Shown one piece after another: positions 1 to 12,200 of a DNA stretch of 30,000 bases (its first letter is position 1; each line of letters begins with the position of its first letter). A program made the position numbers and the translations under genes. The DNA is from Pigoraptor vietnamica (lineage: Eukaryota; Opisthokonta; Filasterea). The stretch is taken from positions 1 through 30,000 of the forward strand of contig CALSCQ010002252.1 in assembly GCA_943704525.1 (NCBI GenBank), written 5' to 3'. Below the pieces are notes generated by a model. That model was not told the origin of the DNA. It made no database searches and was given only the letters and a program-made list of their open reading frames with translations.

Positions 1-1644
<1,644 letters not shown>

Positions 1645-2172
1645 GGCAACGCAGAGGGCGCGCCTTCACGGGCACATGAGTTAACAGGACTTTTTCCTCC
1701 GTAGCGACGAAGTGTGAGTGACGAAGTATTATGTGCGACGTAGATGCGCTCCACGTCAGCCAAACCGCAAGTGCCACATTACGCACAAACGCCCATCAAA
1801 CGGGACTTCGAAGACTCGGCCCGGCAAGAGCGCATAGGATAGCAACGGCTGCCTACTGTTACTCGTGTCAGTGAATTTGAAGGAGAGTAACGAGCAGCGC
1901 CTGAAACGGCTGTGGCGATGCGAGGGTCAAACGGCACCGGCCGCAGGTACTGCCAATTCGGAATGACGTCAAATAATCGTCACTTTTATGAAGTGGTCTT
2001 TTTATAATGATGTCATGGTGATATCATTTGGAGTGTGGCCTGTCGCACATGCGCCGGGCATACAAAGCACGCTTGCGAGCGTCGCGCGGTAACTCTGTCG
2101 CAGTGAAGTGGGGCCTGTCTGCGATCTCTTTCGTACGGGCGCTTGCTTTGCGAGCGCGCGCGTGAAAAGAGA
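1645..2172. promoter_or_regulatory. Divergent spacer with CCAAT and CRE-like sites
   Basis: This 528-bp spacer separates two divergent start codons (1644 minus, 2173 plus). It carries CCAAT at 1953-1957, the palindrome TGACGTCA at 1964-1971, and two close relatives, TGATGTCA (2008-2015) and TGATATCA (2019-2026), about 150-220 bp upstream of the uL24m start. In other eukaryotes TGACGTCA is a bZIP (CREB/ATF) site and CCAAT an NF-Y site. The assignment here is by motif only. No TATA box is obvious at a fixed distance from either start. Confidence 0.45.
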
Positions 2173-3514
2173 ATGCCCCTCATTCGGAATTGGAGCTCTT
2201 ATGTGATGCGGCGGCAGTTGAAGGAGGTCATGCCGCGAAACAGCAGGCTGCCACCGCCGCTAAAAAAGAACCGAATCATTACGGGAGACAAGGTGCGAAT
2301 GCGCCGTGAACACCCTCGATGCTATGCTGCCGTGCACGATTGTACGGCTGTGACGTGAATGTGTAGGGGAATGCGTGGGAGTGTCCGCCTGTCCCCAACA
2401 CAACTGCATGAGTGCCGTTTTTCTTGCTTCGTGCATGGTATTGATTTGGAGAGCAATCGGCCAGGTTGAGGTTATGGTGGGGCCGGACAAGGGGATGCAA
2501 GGCACGGTGCTTGCTGTGCTGAAGCTCACGAGCGAGGTCATCGTGGAGAATGTCAACATGGTAAGTGCGTTTGGTGCCAACTGCGCGGTGGTGGTATTCA
2601 CGTGTCGGTGTCTATTATGTATGCCCTTGTGTATATGTCCTACTAGAAGCAAGCGGGGAAGGAAGGTTGTGTGTGTGCTTGTCGTTGCATTGCGAATTGC
2701 GAGCGAGCCTTGAAAGATCTGTAATTCCCCCCCCACCCCTTCTCTCTCCCCCCGATAGCACCCTGTCTACTACAAGGAAAACGGAGAGCAGAAAACTGTT
2801 CATGAGGAGAGGCCGATTCCGTACACCGACGTGCAAATCGTTCACCCGACCACTGGGTGAGATAATCGCTTCATATCTCCAGGCTTGCGGGTGTTCGTGA
2901 TGTGTTCGGACTAACCTAAAGCTTCCACGCGACAGAATGCCGACGGAGGTCGTGTACAGATATCTCAAGCCGCCCGGCCGCGAGAATGAGGACGTGCCAA
3001 GGTACGTCGTCGCTCCCGTCGCACGCAGCTTGTGGTGCTATGAGCGCAACTGCTTATGCTTTTCCTCTCCTCCACCCCATTCCATGACAGGCGTGATCTC
3101 ATTAAGACGCGCGTGGCGAAGGAAGGGCTTGTTGTCCTCGAGAAGAACTTTCGGCGCAGGACGGCCCTCGTGGCGGAAGACGGGCCGAAGGACACGGTCG
3201 CCGAGGACGTCCAGGAGAAGACGTTCGTGCCCGAAGCTAAAACGTTTGCGTCGTCGGTTCTCACGGCGTACAACTGGCCGTGGGCGCCGCCGCCTCGCAA
3301 GTACTTCAAGCCGCTCGTGAACGACAAGATGCGCGAGCACTTCCGTCGCAAGCAGATTGAGGAGGCGAGCAAGCTGCGCAAGGCGGTGAAGTGGGCCGCC
3401 GCCGCGGCTGCGCGGGCCGATGTGCCGAAGGAGCCGGTGGGAACGACAGCGGAAGCGAAAGCAACACCACAACCAGCACCAGAGGATCTTCGGGAGACGA
3501 GGATAATACCCTGA
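2173..3514 (+). CDS. MRPL24: Mitochondrial large-subunit ribosomal protein uL24m
   Basis: Structural protein of the mitochondrial 50S-like subunit, which binds 23S-like rRNA early in assembly. Five exons: 2173-2292, 2465-2560, 2759-2856, 2936-3001 and 3091-3514, giving 267 residues. Donors are GTGCGA, GTAAGT, GTGAGA and GTACGT, and acceptors are CAG or TAG. A CTAAC branch-like sequence lies near 2911. The KOW motif is formed across the first junction (GDK-VEVMVGPDKGMQGTV, about residues 38-55), followed by the family's VENVN and the downstream HPTTG...VVYRYLKPP region seen in L24m proteins. The start at 2173 (MPLIRNWSSY) is the first ATG in frame after the upstream spacer; an in-frame ATG at 2143 is possible but would add a Cys/Arg stretch. 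The Ala/Lys-rich C-terminal extension is longer than bacterial L24, as usual for mitochondrial forms. Confidence 0.92.
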
Positions 3515-3847
3515 ATTTCGTGTGTGCACCGAGTGCGATTAATGCGACGTTCCAATGGCGGGCCGTTGGGACTATGGCGTGCGTTGAGCGTGGCGAGTGG
3601 GTGTTTGCAGCCTTCGTGCGTGCGTGCAGCGCTTCTCTTTGCGCATGAAAGGAATTTTCACCACGCGTCATTGCGTTTTATACGCGGTACCCCGCGGTGT
3701 TCTCATAGTCGGTGTTGGTGTCGCGTGTGGTCTTGTCACGAGCAAACTCGCGGCTCTCCAGAAAATCATCCCTGCGTGCGAACAACGTCAGTGCAACGCC
3801 GGCAGTTTCAGCATTGAGTAACGGCGTTCAGCATTGCGTGAGGGGCT
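3515..3847. other. Spacer, no gene seen
   Basis: 333 bp downstream of uL24m. Open frames here are short, lack homology and overlap the 3' end of the upstream gene in other frames. It probably holds the 3' UTR and polyadenylation region. Confidence 0.5.
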
Positions 3848-4084
3848 TCACCTGTGGCTCATTTCGGGCGGAAGGGCGCCGAAGTTCTGCCCAATGTTCG
3901 ACGGATCCTCCGCTGACATCGAGAAGGCGGTGCGGTTCGGGCGTCCCTCGAGCGGGTTGGTGGTCTCGCGCCCGTCGGTGCGCTCGTGATGCGACTGGTG
4001 CTCAACGTCGTAGTCGCGCGCCTTCTGCAACTCGGGATTCGTGCGCAGACTGTTCTGCTGCTGCGTTTTCGTGGCAAACGACAT
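3848..4084 (-). CDS. Small hypothetical protein, 78 aa
   Basis: Single-exon frame starting at the ATG at 4084 and ending at 3848. The product is hydrophilic, with a Gln/Asn-rich N-terminus (TKTQQQNSLRTN), a charged His/Glu/Arg middle and a C-terminus containing NPLEGRPNRTAF and GQNFGALPPEM. There is no signal peptide, membrane segment or motif I recognise. It sits alone between uL24m and ClpX, on the opposite strand. In favour: the composition looks like ordinary protein rather than repeat, and the stop is clean. Against: it is short, it has no recognised relative, and other frames of similar length exist nearby. It could be a small structural protein or a chance frame. Confidence 0.35.
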   Translation of the reverse strand: MSFATKTQQQNSLRTNPELQKARDYDVEHQSHHERTDGRETTNPLEGRPNRTAFSMSAEDPSNIGQNFGALPPEMSHR

Positions 4085-4990
4085 TCTCCTTCAAGAGAAT
4101 CCTCTGTGCGACTGCACCGGGTCGGTTACAGACAGCTAGGGTGATCGCTCGAAAAATGAACTCTCAAGTTCAGGTCAATGAGGTCGGGTCCCTCTTGTGT
4201 AGTGGGTGTCGTCAACTCATGCGTTGCGCCGACGCACCGGGCACACACCACTACACAACACTATAGATTGGCCGGCCGGCACTGCCAGTGTAATCGGCAA
4301 CCCGAATGCCATGCATATTTACCACAGCCAACAAAGCAATTCTCGTTAGAAAAGTTCTACTATCGCGACTTTTCTTTGTAGACGGTTTCTCACTTGTCTC
4401 TTCAAACGATTTGCCTCGTGTGTCGACACCCCTGCCCTGTGTTTGAGCTAAGATCTTGGCCGCTCGCAGCCGCACTCTGAACCCAAAGCGACCATAGCGG
4501 CCAATGGAAATGACGTCCCAATGATGCCCGAAGATGACATCAGCATCTGTCAAAGTCCAAAAATCGACTTTCCACTCACAGAAACGCACACCTTAAATTC
4601 CCTCCCTCACACATCATCATACAAACTGAAATTATCTCAATAGTAGGAATGCGTGCGAACTACCCCGGCTGCGCTGATCATCTTCCTCTCGGAATGGACC
4701 TTTCAAAAACACGAGAGTGAAATCGCCGCCCGATCGCAGCACGCACACGCAAGCACGCCGCTCGTCCCCTGTCGTTTTTGTGTCCGCTGTCTTTGCGGTA
4801 GACAGTTTGCGTGTCTGTCGCTTCTTGTGTTTTGGCATTCATCGGTTTTAGCTTGCGCGCTATCCGTGTCGAGGGCTTGCGGATCTCTTTTTCCATTCTC
4901 TCCTAAGTGACAAGCGCGTGCACCGTGATCGCGAGCCGCGTGTGAATCCGCCGATAGCCCGTCGTGGGCGCTTGCGTCCACAGGGCCAGA
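4085..4990. promoter_or_regulatory. Spacer upstream of ClpX with CCAAT and CRE-like sites
   Basis: 906 bp without a convincing gene. It contains CCAAT at 4501-4505 followed after five bases by TGACGTCC (4511-4518), then TGACATCA (4535-4542). This resembles the CCAAT-spacer-TGACGTCA arrangement upstream of uL24m. The stretch 4290-4640 is less GC-rich than its surroundings. Minus-strand frames here (for example 4251-4589) show no recognisable domains. Confidence 0.4.
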
Positions 4991-7858
4991 ATGGCTGCGT
5001 CCATGCTTAGAGGGGCGCGGCGCGTTTTCGGAGGTATGCCAAGTTTTGCATTTGACGTTGTGCCAGCTCACCGCCTTCGAATTGGCACTGACGTCCACGA
5101 CTTCTCGTCAGCCGTTGTGGCTGTGATTCCTCGGAGATTTGCATCAACGACGACGCGCGTGGGAGCACCCGTTCTCTCGCTCGAATACGCGCCGTTGCGG
5201 GCGTCGGTGGCTTTGCGCGGCGTGGCCAACTCCCGCGCCCTGCATGTCAGCAGTCGCACGGTAAGCGTTTTCGAGCTGTGCGAAAAGTGTAGTCCGCGCA
5301 CTTTAGGGCCGCAAACTGAACTTTCAAATTTGCGAATGGAAAATCGCAGCTGTCCGCGGACGCCACTGGCGGCGGCGGCGGCGGAGGCAAAGACAAGCTC
5401 GTCGTGCATTGCCCCCGATGCCACGATACCGAGCTTCAGCCGTTCAAGCAGCTCACGGGTTTCTTCCGTTGCGAGAAGTGCACGTACATTTTCGAGGTGG
5501 GACAGACGACTCGCCAGCAGGCGCAGGCCTCCACGCCGGCGGAGGGCGCGGAACGTGCAGGTGGCACGGCGCAGCAGGCGACGATGGCGGCAGATCCCGC
5601 GACGCCGCGCGACGAGCCTTCGTGGATGAAGGATCTTCCGAACCCTCGGATGATTTACGAGCACCTGGACCAGTACGTTGTCGGCCAGGAGACGGCCAAG
5701 AAGGTGCTTGCGGTGGCCGTGTACAACCACTACAAGCGAGTGCGCGCCAATCTCGCGCGGAAGGAGGCGTTGGCGCAGGAGAACGCGGCCCGCGGATTCA
5801 AGGTGCGTGTGGGAATCGATGGTCTCTTGGGAACACATGGAAAAGCGCCTTTTGGGCGTGTGCGTGCGTGCCGTATGGATCGATGTGTTTGTTGGATAGC
5901 ATTGGGAGCGCGCATTATTTGCCCGCGAGTCTGTGCGTCCATGTTTGTGTGAGGGCGGTGCGCCGTCTGCGTGCCTGCATGCTTCCTGGCATCTGTTGTG
6001 TTTCGTTTTGCCAGTGTGCACGCGCGTGGCATTGATTTCGTCTCCCCAAATGTCGCACAAGGCGCAGTCGCCTCTGGAGCTGGACAAGGTGCCGCTCGGA
6101 AACACGCGCGGCCGTCACGTGATGGACCGCTTTTCGAGCGCGCACCAGTACACGCAGACGACCGCGGCGACGACCGCCGGCACTCCGCCGTCGCAGGGCC
6201 GCGATCTCGGCATGCATCTCGACAAGAGCAACATACTCATGCTGGGACCGACGGGGTCGGGAAAGACGTTGCTTGCGCGCACGCTCGCAGAGTACCTCGA
6301 CGTCCCCATGGCCATGAGTGATTGCACGGTGCTAACGCAGGCCGGGTACGTCGGCGAGGACATTGAGTCGGTGCTGTACAAGCTCCTGCAGGAGGCGGAC
6401 TTCAACGTCGAGCGCGCGCAACGCGGTATTGTGTTCCTTGACGAGGTGGACAAGATTGCGCGGCCGTCGGAGAGCTACGGCGCCATTCGCGATGTCAGCG
6501 GAGAGGGTGTGCAGCAGGGACTGCTCAAGGCACGTGCTTTCCGCCGCTTCGATTATTAGAGTCTGCTCGTCGTGCTGTGTGATTTTCTTTTCACGTACCG
6601 CCAATTGGCTGTCCTGCGGACAAGTCCCTAACGGTTTTCGAACGCGCGCGCAGATGCTCGAAGGTTCTGTCGTGAATGTGCCGGAGAAAGGCGGGCGCAA
6701 GCTTCCCCGCAGCGACTATGTCCCGATCGACACGACCAACATTCTCTTTATTGCCTCTGGCGCCTTCAACAACATTGACCGCATTATCGGCAACCGCGTG
6801 TCCAAGTCGGTGGGTTTTGCGTGTCGCATTGGCGATTCTGCACGCCGCGTGTCTTGGGACCACAACGATTCTGCCGTTGTTCAAGTCTGATTTGTTTTAA
6901 ATGGCAAGGGCTGTCTTTCTTTGGCTGCATTTGGTTGGCGCGTTCTCACCGTGGCTGCATTTGGACGCGACAGTCGATTGGGTTTTCGGCGAACGTGCTC
7001 GATGCGAAGGACAAGGAGCACATGACGAGCAAGGCGGAGGTGCGTGGGAGGAAAAGCGTGCCCATGTTTGTTGCTCACTTCTTTGGCCATCCCTTCCACT
7101 CTCGTGTGTTATAGGTCACAGTAAGCTCTCTAGCTCACGCGCATCCACCTCGTCTCCATTACTCCCGCACTTGAATGCTGGAGCGCAGTGTAGCGATTTC
7201 GCGCACTCACCTTGCCTTCCCACAGGTGGAGCCTGAAGATCTCATCAAGTTTGGCCTCATCCCCGAGTTTATCGGACGCTTCCCCGTGATTGTCAAGCTG
7301 ACGGGGCTCGATGAAACTGCCCTCGTGCGCGTGCTCAGCGAGCCCAAGAACTCAATCGTGCGGCAGTACCAGAGCATGTTCACGGCCGACAAGGTGCGCG
7401 CTCAAGGCAGCGGCCGTGTTGCTGCGGCTGCGCTGCCTATCTTGTGCCAGTGGTTTTGGGACTGTGCGTGAGCTGACACGCAAGGCTTGTCTCTTCAGGT
7501 CCAGCTCGTATTCACCAGTGACGCCCTTCGTCGCATCGCGCGGACGGCGCTCGAGAAGAAGACGGGCGCCCGTGGTCTTCGCACCATCATTGTGGGTGTA
7601 TTTCAACTTGCACTTCGACGCGTGCGTGACTCGCAACGCATTGACTGCAGAAGCGCTGACACTGCGTCTTCATGTGAGCAGGAGCGCCTCCTCCTCGAGC
7701 CCATGTATAGTGTGCCTGGGTCGGATGTGACGGCGGTGGTTGTCGACGAGGAGGTGGCCGGCGGCCAAAAGGAGGCCGTTCTCATGCGTGGCCGTGTCAA
7801 TAGCGAGGGCAAGCCGGTGGAGGAGGCGGCGCCGGAGAGCCAGGTCGCCAATTCTTAG
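4991..7858 (+). CDS. CLPX: Mitochondrial ATP-dependent unfoldase ClpX
   Basis: AAA+ unfoldase that feeds substrates to ClpP in the mitochondrial matrix. Eight exons, all joined in phase 0: 4991-5260, 5350-5802, 6068-6529, 6654-6809, 6974-7039, 7226-7393, 7499-7591 and 7682-7858, giving 614 residues. Residues 1 to about 90 are Arg/Ala/Ser-rich with few acids, consistent with a matrix presequence. The N-terminal zinc-binding domain is present (C111-X2-C114-X16-C131-X2-C134). Also visible are Walker A GPTGSGKT (301-308), the GYVG pore loop (334-337), Walker B FLDE (364-367), sensor 1 [12 protein letters not shown], the IGF loop for ClpP docking (449-451) and sensor 2 GARGLR (548-553). The IGF loop implies a ClpP elsewhere in the genome. 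Intron 3 has a GC donor (AAG|GCACGT at 6530). Exon 3 could begin six bases earlier, at 6062. Intron 7 (90 nt) has no stop and keeps frame. Confidence 0.96.
6530..6653 (+). other. GC-AG intron in ClpX
   Basis: The exon must end LLK and the next must start MLEG to keep the universally conserved ClpX sequence. This places the donor at AAG|GCACGT (6530) and the acceptor at CAG (6651-6653). The nearest GT, four bases on, would shift the frame. The exon side and the ACGT after the GC match U1 well, as is typical of GC donors. Confidence 0.85.
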
Positions 7859-8190
7859 GTCGGCGACTGCGCAAGAGGGATTTGCATTTGGTTATAATAG
7901 CCCACGACATGGGTGGTCGTGGGGAAGTCGTTGTATTTGCGGGGAGAGAAGCGCAACGATGCATTGGGCGTGGCGTTTGTGGCGCGCGTGTGCGTGCGGC
8001 GTTGCGCGTGGGCCGCAGGGGCGCGCTTGTACAGTCGCAGTTTGGGTGGCGGCACGGCCGCATCGAAGTCATTACATGGAAATTGGACTTGCTTGTCGCT
8101 CCGGATTCGTCAGGCCGTTGACGAGTAGTCATACGCCATCGAAGATTACGCGTCGGTAGTCTCGAGGATAGATGTGCGACTCGCTTGGAA
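7859..8190. other. Convergent 3' spacer, no gene seen
   Basis: 332 bp between the stop codons of ClpX (plus) and the TMEM60-like gene (minus). It must hold both 3' ends. No RNA gene or repeat was seen, and open frames here are antisense or run into the neighbours. Confidence 0.5.
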
Positions 8191-8574
8191 CTACGATGCT
8201 CTCGCGTGCACACGATACGCGATGGCAACAGTCACGGCGCCGAGCAGAATCCAGAGCGGGATGAAGATGAACGTGTACGCCGCGTCCGTCTTGCCGTCCA
8301 GTTTGAGCGCTAGCATGACGTGGAAGGGCACGGCCGTGACGACAAACACGCCGGGAATTGCGATGCGCCGCCTACTTTCGCGAAAGGAGCGTGTTCTTAA
8401 GACGTCCGCGCAGCAGTAGAAGGCGTAGCAGCCATCGAGAACCCACAGGGGCGAGAAGACGGTGACCCAGTTCCAGTGGACGCGCCCGTCGAGTCGCATG
8501 ATCACAAAGATTACGAGGAAGAGCGCAACGAGCGAGACAAAGAGGCGGTGGACATTTAGGGGGCGCTCGGGCAT
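8191..8574 (-). CDS. TMEM60/TMEM185-like four-pass membrane protein
   Basis: Single-exon gene of 127 residues. The start chosen is the ATG at 8574 (MPERPLNVHR), because the N-terminus then leads directly into the first membrane helix as in TMEM60; the frame stays open to 8718, but the extra residues look like untranslated DNA. Four hydrophobic segments fall at about 11-27, 36-58, 71-92 and 100-121. A duplicated signature is visible: LDG followed by W-N-W and FSPLW at 28-44, and LDGK followed by FIFIPLW at 92-108. This matches the LKLD...FIPLW repeats of the TMEM60/TMEM185 family, whose function is poorly known. The length is close to human TMEM60. TMEM60 versus TMEM185 cannot be settled by eye. 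Confidence 0.8.
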   Translation of the reverse strand: MPERPLNVHRLFVSLVALFLVIFVIMRLDGRVHWNWVTVFSPLWVLDGCYAFYCCADVLRTRSFRESRRRIAIPGVFVVTAVPFHVMLALKLDGKTDAAYTFIFIPLWILLGAVTVAIAYRVHARAS

Positions 8575-9218
8575 GGTTGCTTTGCGAGGGACAGAGGGAA
8601 GAAAGATGGGAGCGAATTCGAGAGGCAAGGACGAAAGCCGTGTGTGTGGAAGTGTTAGTGTAACTTTTTTGAACGAGCGCGCACCAAGCAGAAAAGGGTC
8701 CTTAGCTAACCATGTCACGTGATTGGACTTATATCCCCTAATATGGTCTCTTCAACAAACTGTCGCCATATGAGGATATAGGTTTCCCTAGAGACCGAAA
8801 ATTAGACTTAAATGAACATTTGGATTACATCCAGTTTGGTTCAAAAATTGTGAAACTTTCCTCTCTTTCAAATTCGAATATAAGCACATATTATTTGAAT
8901 TTGTTGTCATCGGAATGCTCCAAATTTAGAAGGGAACCAACGCCAAATTGCACCAAGTGTCACTTTTCACGTTCTCATCGACTTCTCTCTCTCCCTCTCC
9001 CTCCTTCCCTCCTTTGCCACTGGAATTGCCTCGACCGTTGTGTCCTTTCGATCGAGCTGCATTGTAAGGACCGCTTCACGAACGACTGACTTGCGTTGAG
9101 GCTGACAAACTCAAAGTCACCATGACGAACAGCTAGCACTGTTCAACGCTGGGCAGCGTGCCGGCGTGCGTTGCGCTTTGGCACGCGCGCCGTCCTTTCG
9201 TTTTGCCCCTGAAGGACA
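8575..9218. promoter_or_regulatory. Divergent spacer TMEM60-like / TTLL
   Basis: 644 bp between divergent starts. It holds the palindromic E-box TCACGTGA at 8715-8722, directly followed by ATTGG (CCAAT on the minus strand), facing the TMEM60-like gene. Next comes an inverted repeat region (8730-8796), then about 170 bp (8790-8960) that is clearly more AT-rich than the rest of the window, and a CT-rich stretch (8983-9020) ahead of the TTLL start. No gene was recognised. Confidence 0.45.
8730..8796. repeat. Imperfect inverted repeat in AT-rich spacer
   Basis: The left arm at 8730-8746 (TATATCCCCTAATATGG) is the near reverse complement of 8766-8780 (CCATATGAGGATATA). A second, overlapping pair is GGTCTCT (8745-8751) and AGAGACC (8790-8796). 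It could form a cruciform, be a regulatory palindrome or be a remnant of a small transposon. No target-site duplication was identified. Confidence 0.5.
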
Positions 9219-12200
9219 ATGGTCGAGTCTCGCTACGAGCGTGCGATGGAGCGAGTGCGCAGCGGCCCCATGATGCGGGCGGCGTCGGCTTCGAGCACGC
9301 GGTCGTCCGCGACGTCCGTCTCCTCTCTCTCGTCGACGGCATCTTCTGAGGGTCGCCCGCAAAAGAAGGCGAAGAAAGTGAAAAAGAAGGGTGCCATCAC
9401 GATATGCACCGCGGATTGCAAGTATGAAGTCGGTGTGTGGCCCACTCTGCGGATCGGCGAAGAATTTTGGTTGCCGAGTGTGCTGCGACGCCCGACTGAC
9501 TTTGCTGCCTGTGTCTGTGTCTGCGTGCATGTGTGTTGGCGTGTGTTTTCGCAGTGCGGCGAGTGGCGCGCCGTCTCGGCATGCGGAGTGTGGGCGAGGA
9601 CGAGGACTGGTTCCTCTACTGGACCGACACATCGGTCGCTCTCGAGCGCGTCATGGAGATGAAGGGCTACCAGGTGCGCCGTCTGTCGTGCTTGCGTTCT
9701 GCATCGCCGTTGCGTTGCGGCGAAAAGGGTTGCTAGTTGGCCACTATCATAGGTGTGATATTTTGAGATTGACGTGTGCGGTATATCTTCCATGTTTCGC
9801 ACGCTCGCAGAAAATCAACCACTTCCCCGGCATGAGCGAGATTACGCGCAAGGACAACCTCGCGCGCAATCTCAATCGGCTGTACAAGCAGTTCCCGGAG
9901 GACTTTGACTTCTTCCCCAAGACATGGGTGCTGCCCGCAGAGTGAGTGCGATGTGTGAAATGCCTCACTTGCTGCCGGCCTCTCTTGTTCGCGAGAGATG
10001 TGTCTTGTTTTTGTTTTTCACGGTAGAAAGTAGAAAACGCCATGACGGCGAGAAACACCTGTCCGCGGCCCTCTCACACGCACGCGTGTGCGCGCACAGC
10101 TGGAGCGACTTTCAGAACCACATTCGCACGACGAAGAAGGCCAAGACGTACATCATGAAGCCGGAGAGCGGGTGCCAGGGGCGCGGCATCTCCCTCTCGC
10201 GCAACCCACAGAAGGACATTAAGCCGTCCGAACACATGATTGTGCAGGAGTACCTCGACAAGGTGGGGTGTCGCGCTTTTGTGCATGCGCAATGTGTGTG
10301 TGCATGGAGTATGTGGGTGTTGCGTGCACTTGCGTGTGGGCGGACAGGGAATGGCGATGGGAAGTTGAGATTGAGAGTGCATGGAGTGTGTGGGTGTTGC
10401 GTGCACTTGCGTGTGAGCGGAAAGGGATGGCGATGGGATGTAAGACAGAGTGCGTGGAGTGTGTGGGTGTTGCGTGCACTTGCGTGTGGACAGGGATGGC
10501 GATGGGATGTAAGACAGAGTGCATGGAGTGTGTGGGTGTTGCGCGCACTTTCGTAAGGGCGGAAAGGGATGGCGATGGGAAGTTGAGATTGAGAGTGCAT
10601 TTGCTGTCCCATATACCTGACGCGTTGGACTACTTGCCGCGCAGCCCTTCCTACTGGACGGATTCAAATTCGACCTGCGGATATATGTCCTCGTCACAAG
10701 TTGCGACCCCTTGCGCATTTTTCTGTACGAAAACGGCCTCGCGCGGTTTGCGACGGAGTCGTATTCAGAGCCAAGCTCCAAGAACGTCGTGGGTATCTGC
10801 GCCGTTCGTTGGCAGTGGAAGCGCGCATGGAGGCGCTGCTGTGGCTTCAATGGAGATAGGGCTGTTGCTCACACGTGCCCGCGTGTGCACGCTGCGCAGG
10901 ACAACATGTTTGTGCATCTGACGAACTACGCCATCAACAAGAACAACGACAACTTTGTGCGCTCGGACGACTACGAGAAGGGCAGCAAGCGCAGCCTCGA
11001 GTCGGTGAAGAAGTGGTTCGCCAGCAACGGATACGATGTCAAGACGCTATGGGAGAACATTGCGGTGCGTGTCATGCCCATGTCTCCCGCTCTGTGTGTG
11101 CGCGGGCCGCTGTGTGTCGTTATGCTTGGCTGTGCAGTAGTGTGTGAGTGTAAGTGGACGGGGTACAGTATATGAACTCCGCGCAGTGCAGTTCGTCTGC
11201 CTTTATTGCGCGCTCGACTGGCTAATTTGGGTGGCGTTTAAATTCATAGGACATTATCATCAAGACGCTCACGGCGGCCGTGCCAATTCTCTCGCACAAT
11301 TACCGCACGTGCTTCCCCAACCACAACAACGGTACGTTCCCGTCCGTACTCTGTACGCATGTGCATGCTTTGTGGGAGAACCGTAAAGTGCTGTGCGCGG
11401 GCGGGCGTGTGCGTGCTGTGTAAGCATTTGCGTATCCCTGACTCGGCTTTTCATCGATGCGGCGTGCAGGCAGCGGATGCTTTGAGATTCTCGGCTTCGA
11501 CATTCTCATCGACCGCAAGCTCAAGCCGTGGGTGCTCGAGGTGAACCACTCGCCCAGCTTCACGTGCGACAGCCGCCTCGACCGCGAGATCAAGGAGGAG
11601 GTCATTGGCCACGCGCTCAAGCTGCTCAACATGAGCACGTCCGACAAGAAGCGGTAAGTCCCCTCTCCGTTTTTCTTTTTGCGTGTGCGCAGCCGTTATG
11701 CGCAGGTGCAGGACATTGCAGAAAGAGGGTATAACAATGGTAGCAATGCAGATAGCTCTGTGTCCGCAAGCGTGGGCGGTTGTGCCCCTAACGCGGTGTC
11801 GGTTGCTCTGCTGCGCAGGTGTGCCGAGTTTGAGCGGAAGCGCGTGCAAGACCGCCTCCTGAAGGGCCGGCGTTCGCCGACGGAAGAGCGCAAGGAGCGC
11901 GAGGAAGAGCGGCGCGTGTGGGAGAAGGAGATGCTCGAGCACGAGGCGGCCAACATGGGAACGTACAAGAGGATTTATCCGACCGAAACAACGTCCAAGT
12001 GAGTGCCGTCTGACTGAAAGGCTCCACGCAACGCACACATTCGCGACGTGCACGCATACACGCGCGCAACGTTTCCTCTCCTTGCGTTATTCGCACTCAC
12101 TCACGCGCGGAACTTTACCGCCACAGGTACGATCGCTTCCTCAGCGGCGCGTCGACCGTCTTCAACGAAACGGCGGCGTCGAAGGCCCGCATCGAAATTC

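Noticed and set aside
4251-4589. 112-residue minus-strand frame in the ClpX upstream spacer
   Set aside because: It has no recognisable motif, and its frame covers the CRE-like sites and an AT-richer stretch. A small gene cannot be excluded.
5068-6105. 345-residue open frame on the minus strand
   Set aside because: It is antisense to exons 1-3 of ClpX. It is Arg-rich, with no recognised domain, and arises because GC-rich codons leave few stops on the opposite strand.
8820-9089. 89-residue plus-strand frame before TTLL
   Set aside because: It is AT-rich with Ser/Leu/Asn content unlike neighbouring coding DNA, and runs through the CT-rich tract. It is more likely untranslated.
10301-10595. 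CRISPR-like repeat array
   Set aside because: The copies are contiguous 69-77-bp units without unique spacers, inside a spliced eukaryotic gene. It is a minisatellite.
10074-10850. 258-residue minus-strand frame with His-Pro-Thr repeats
   Set aside because: It is a translation of the intronic minisatellite and antisense of TTLL exons.
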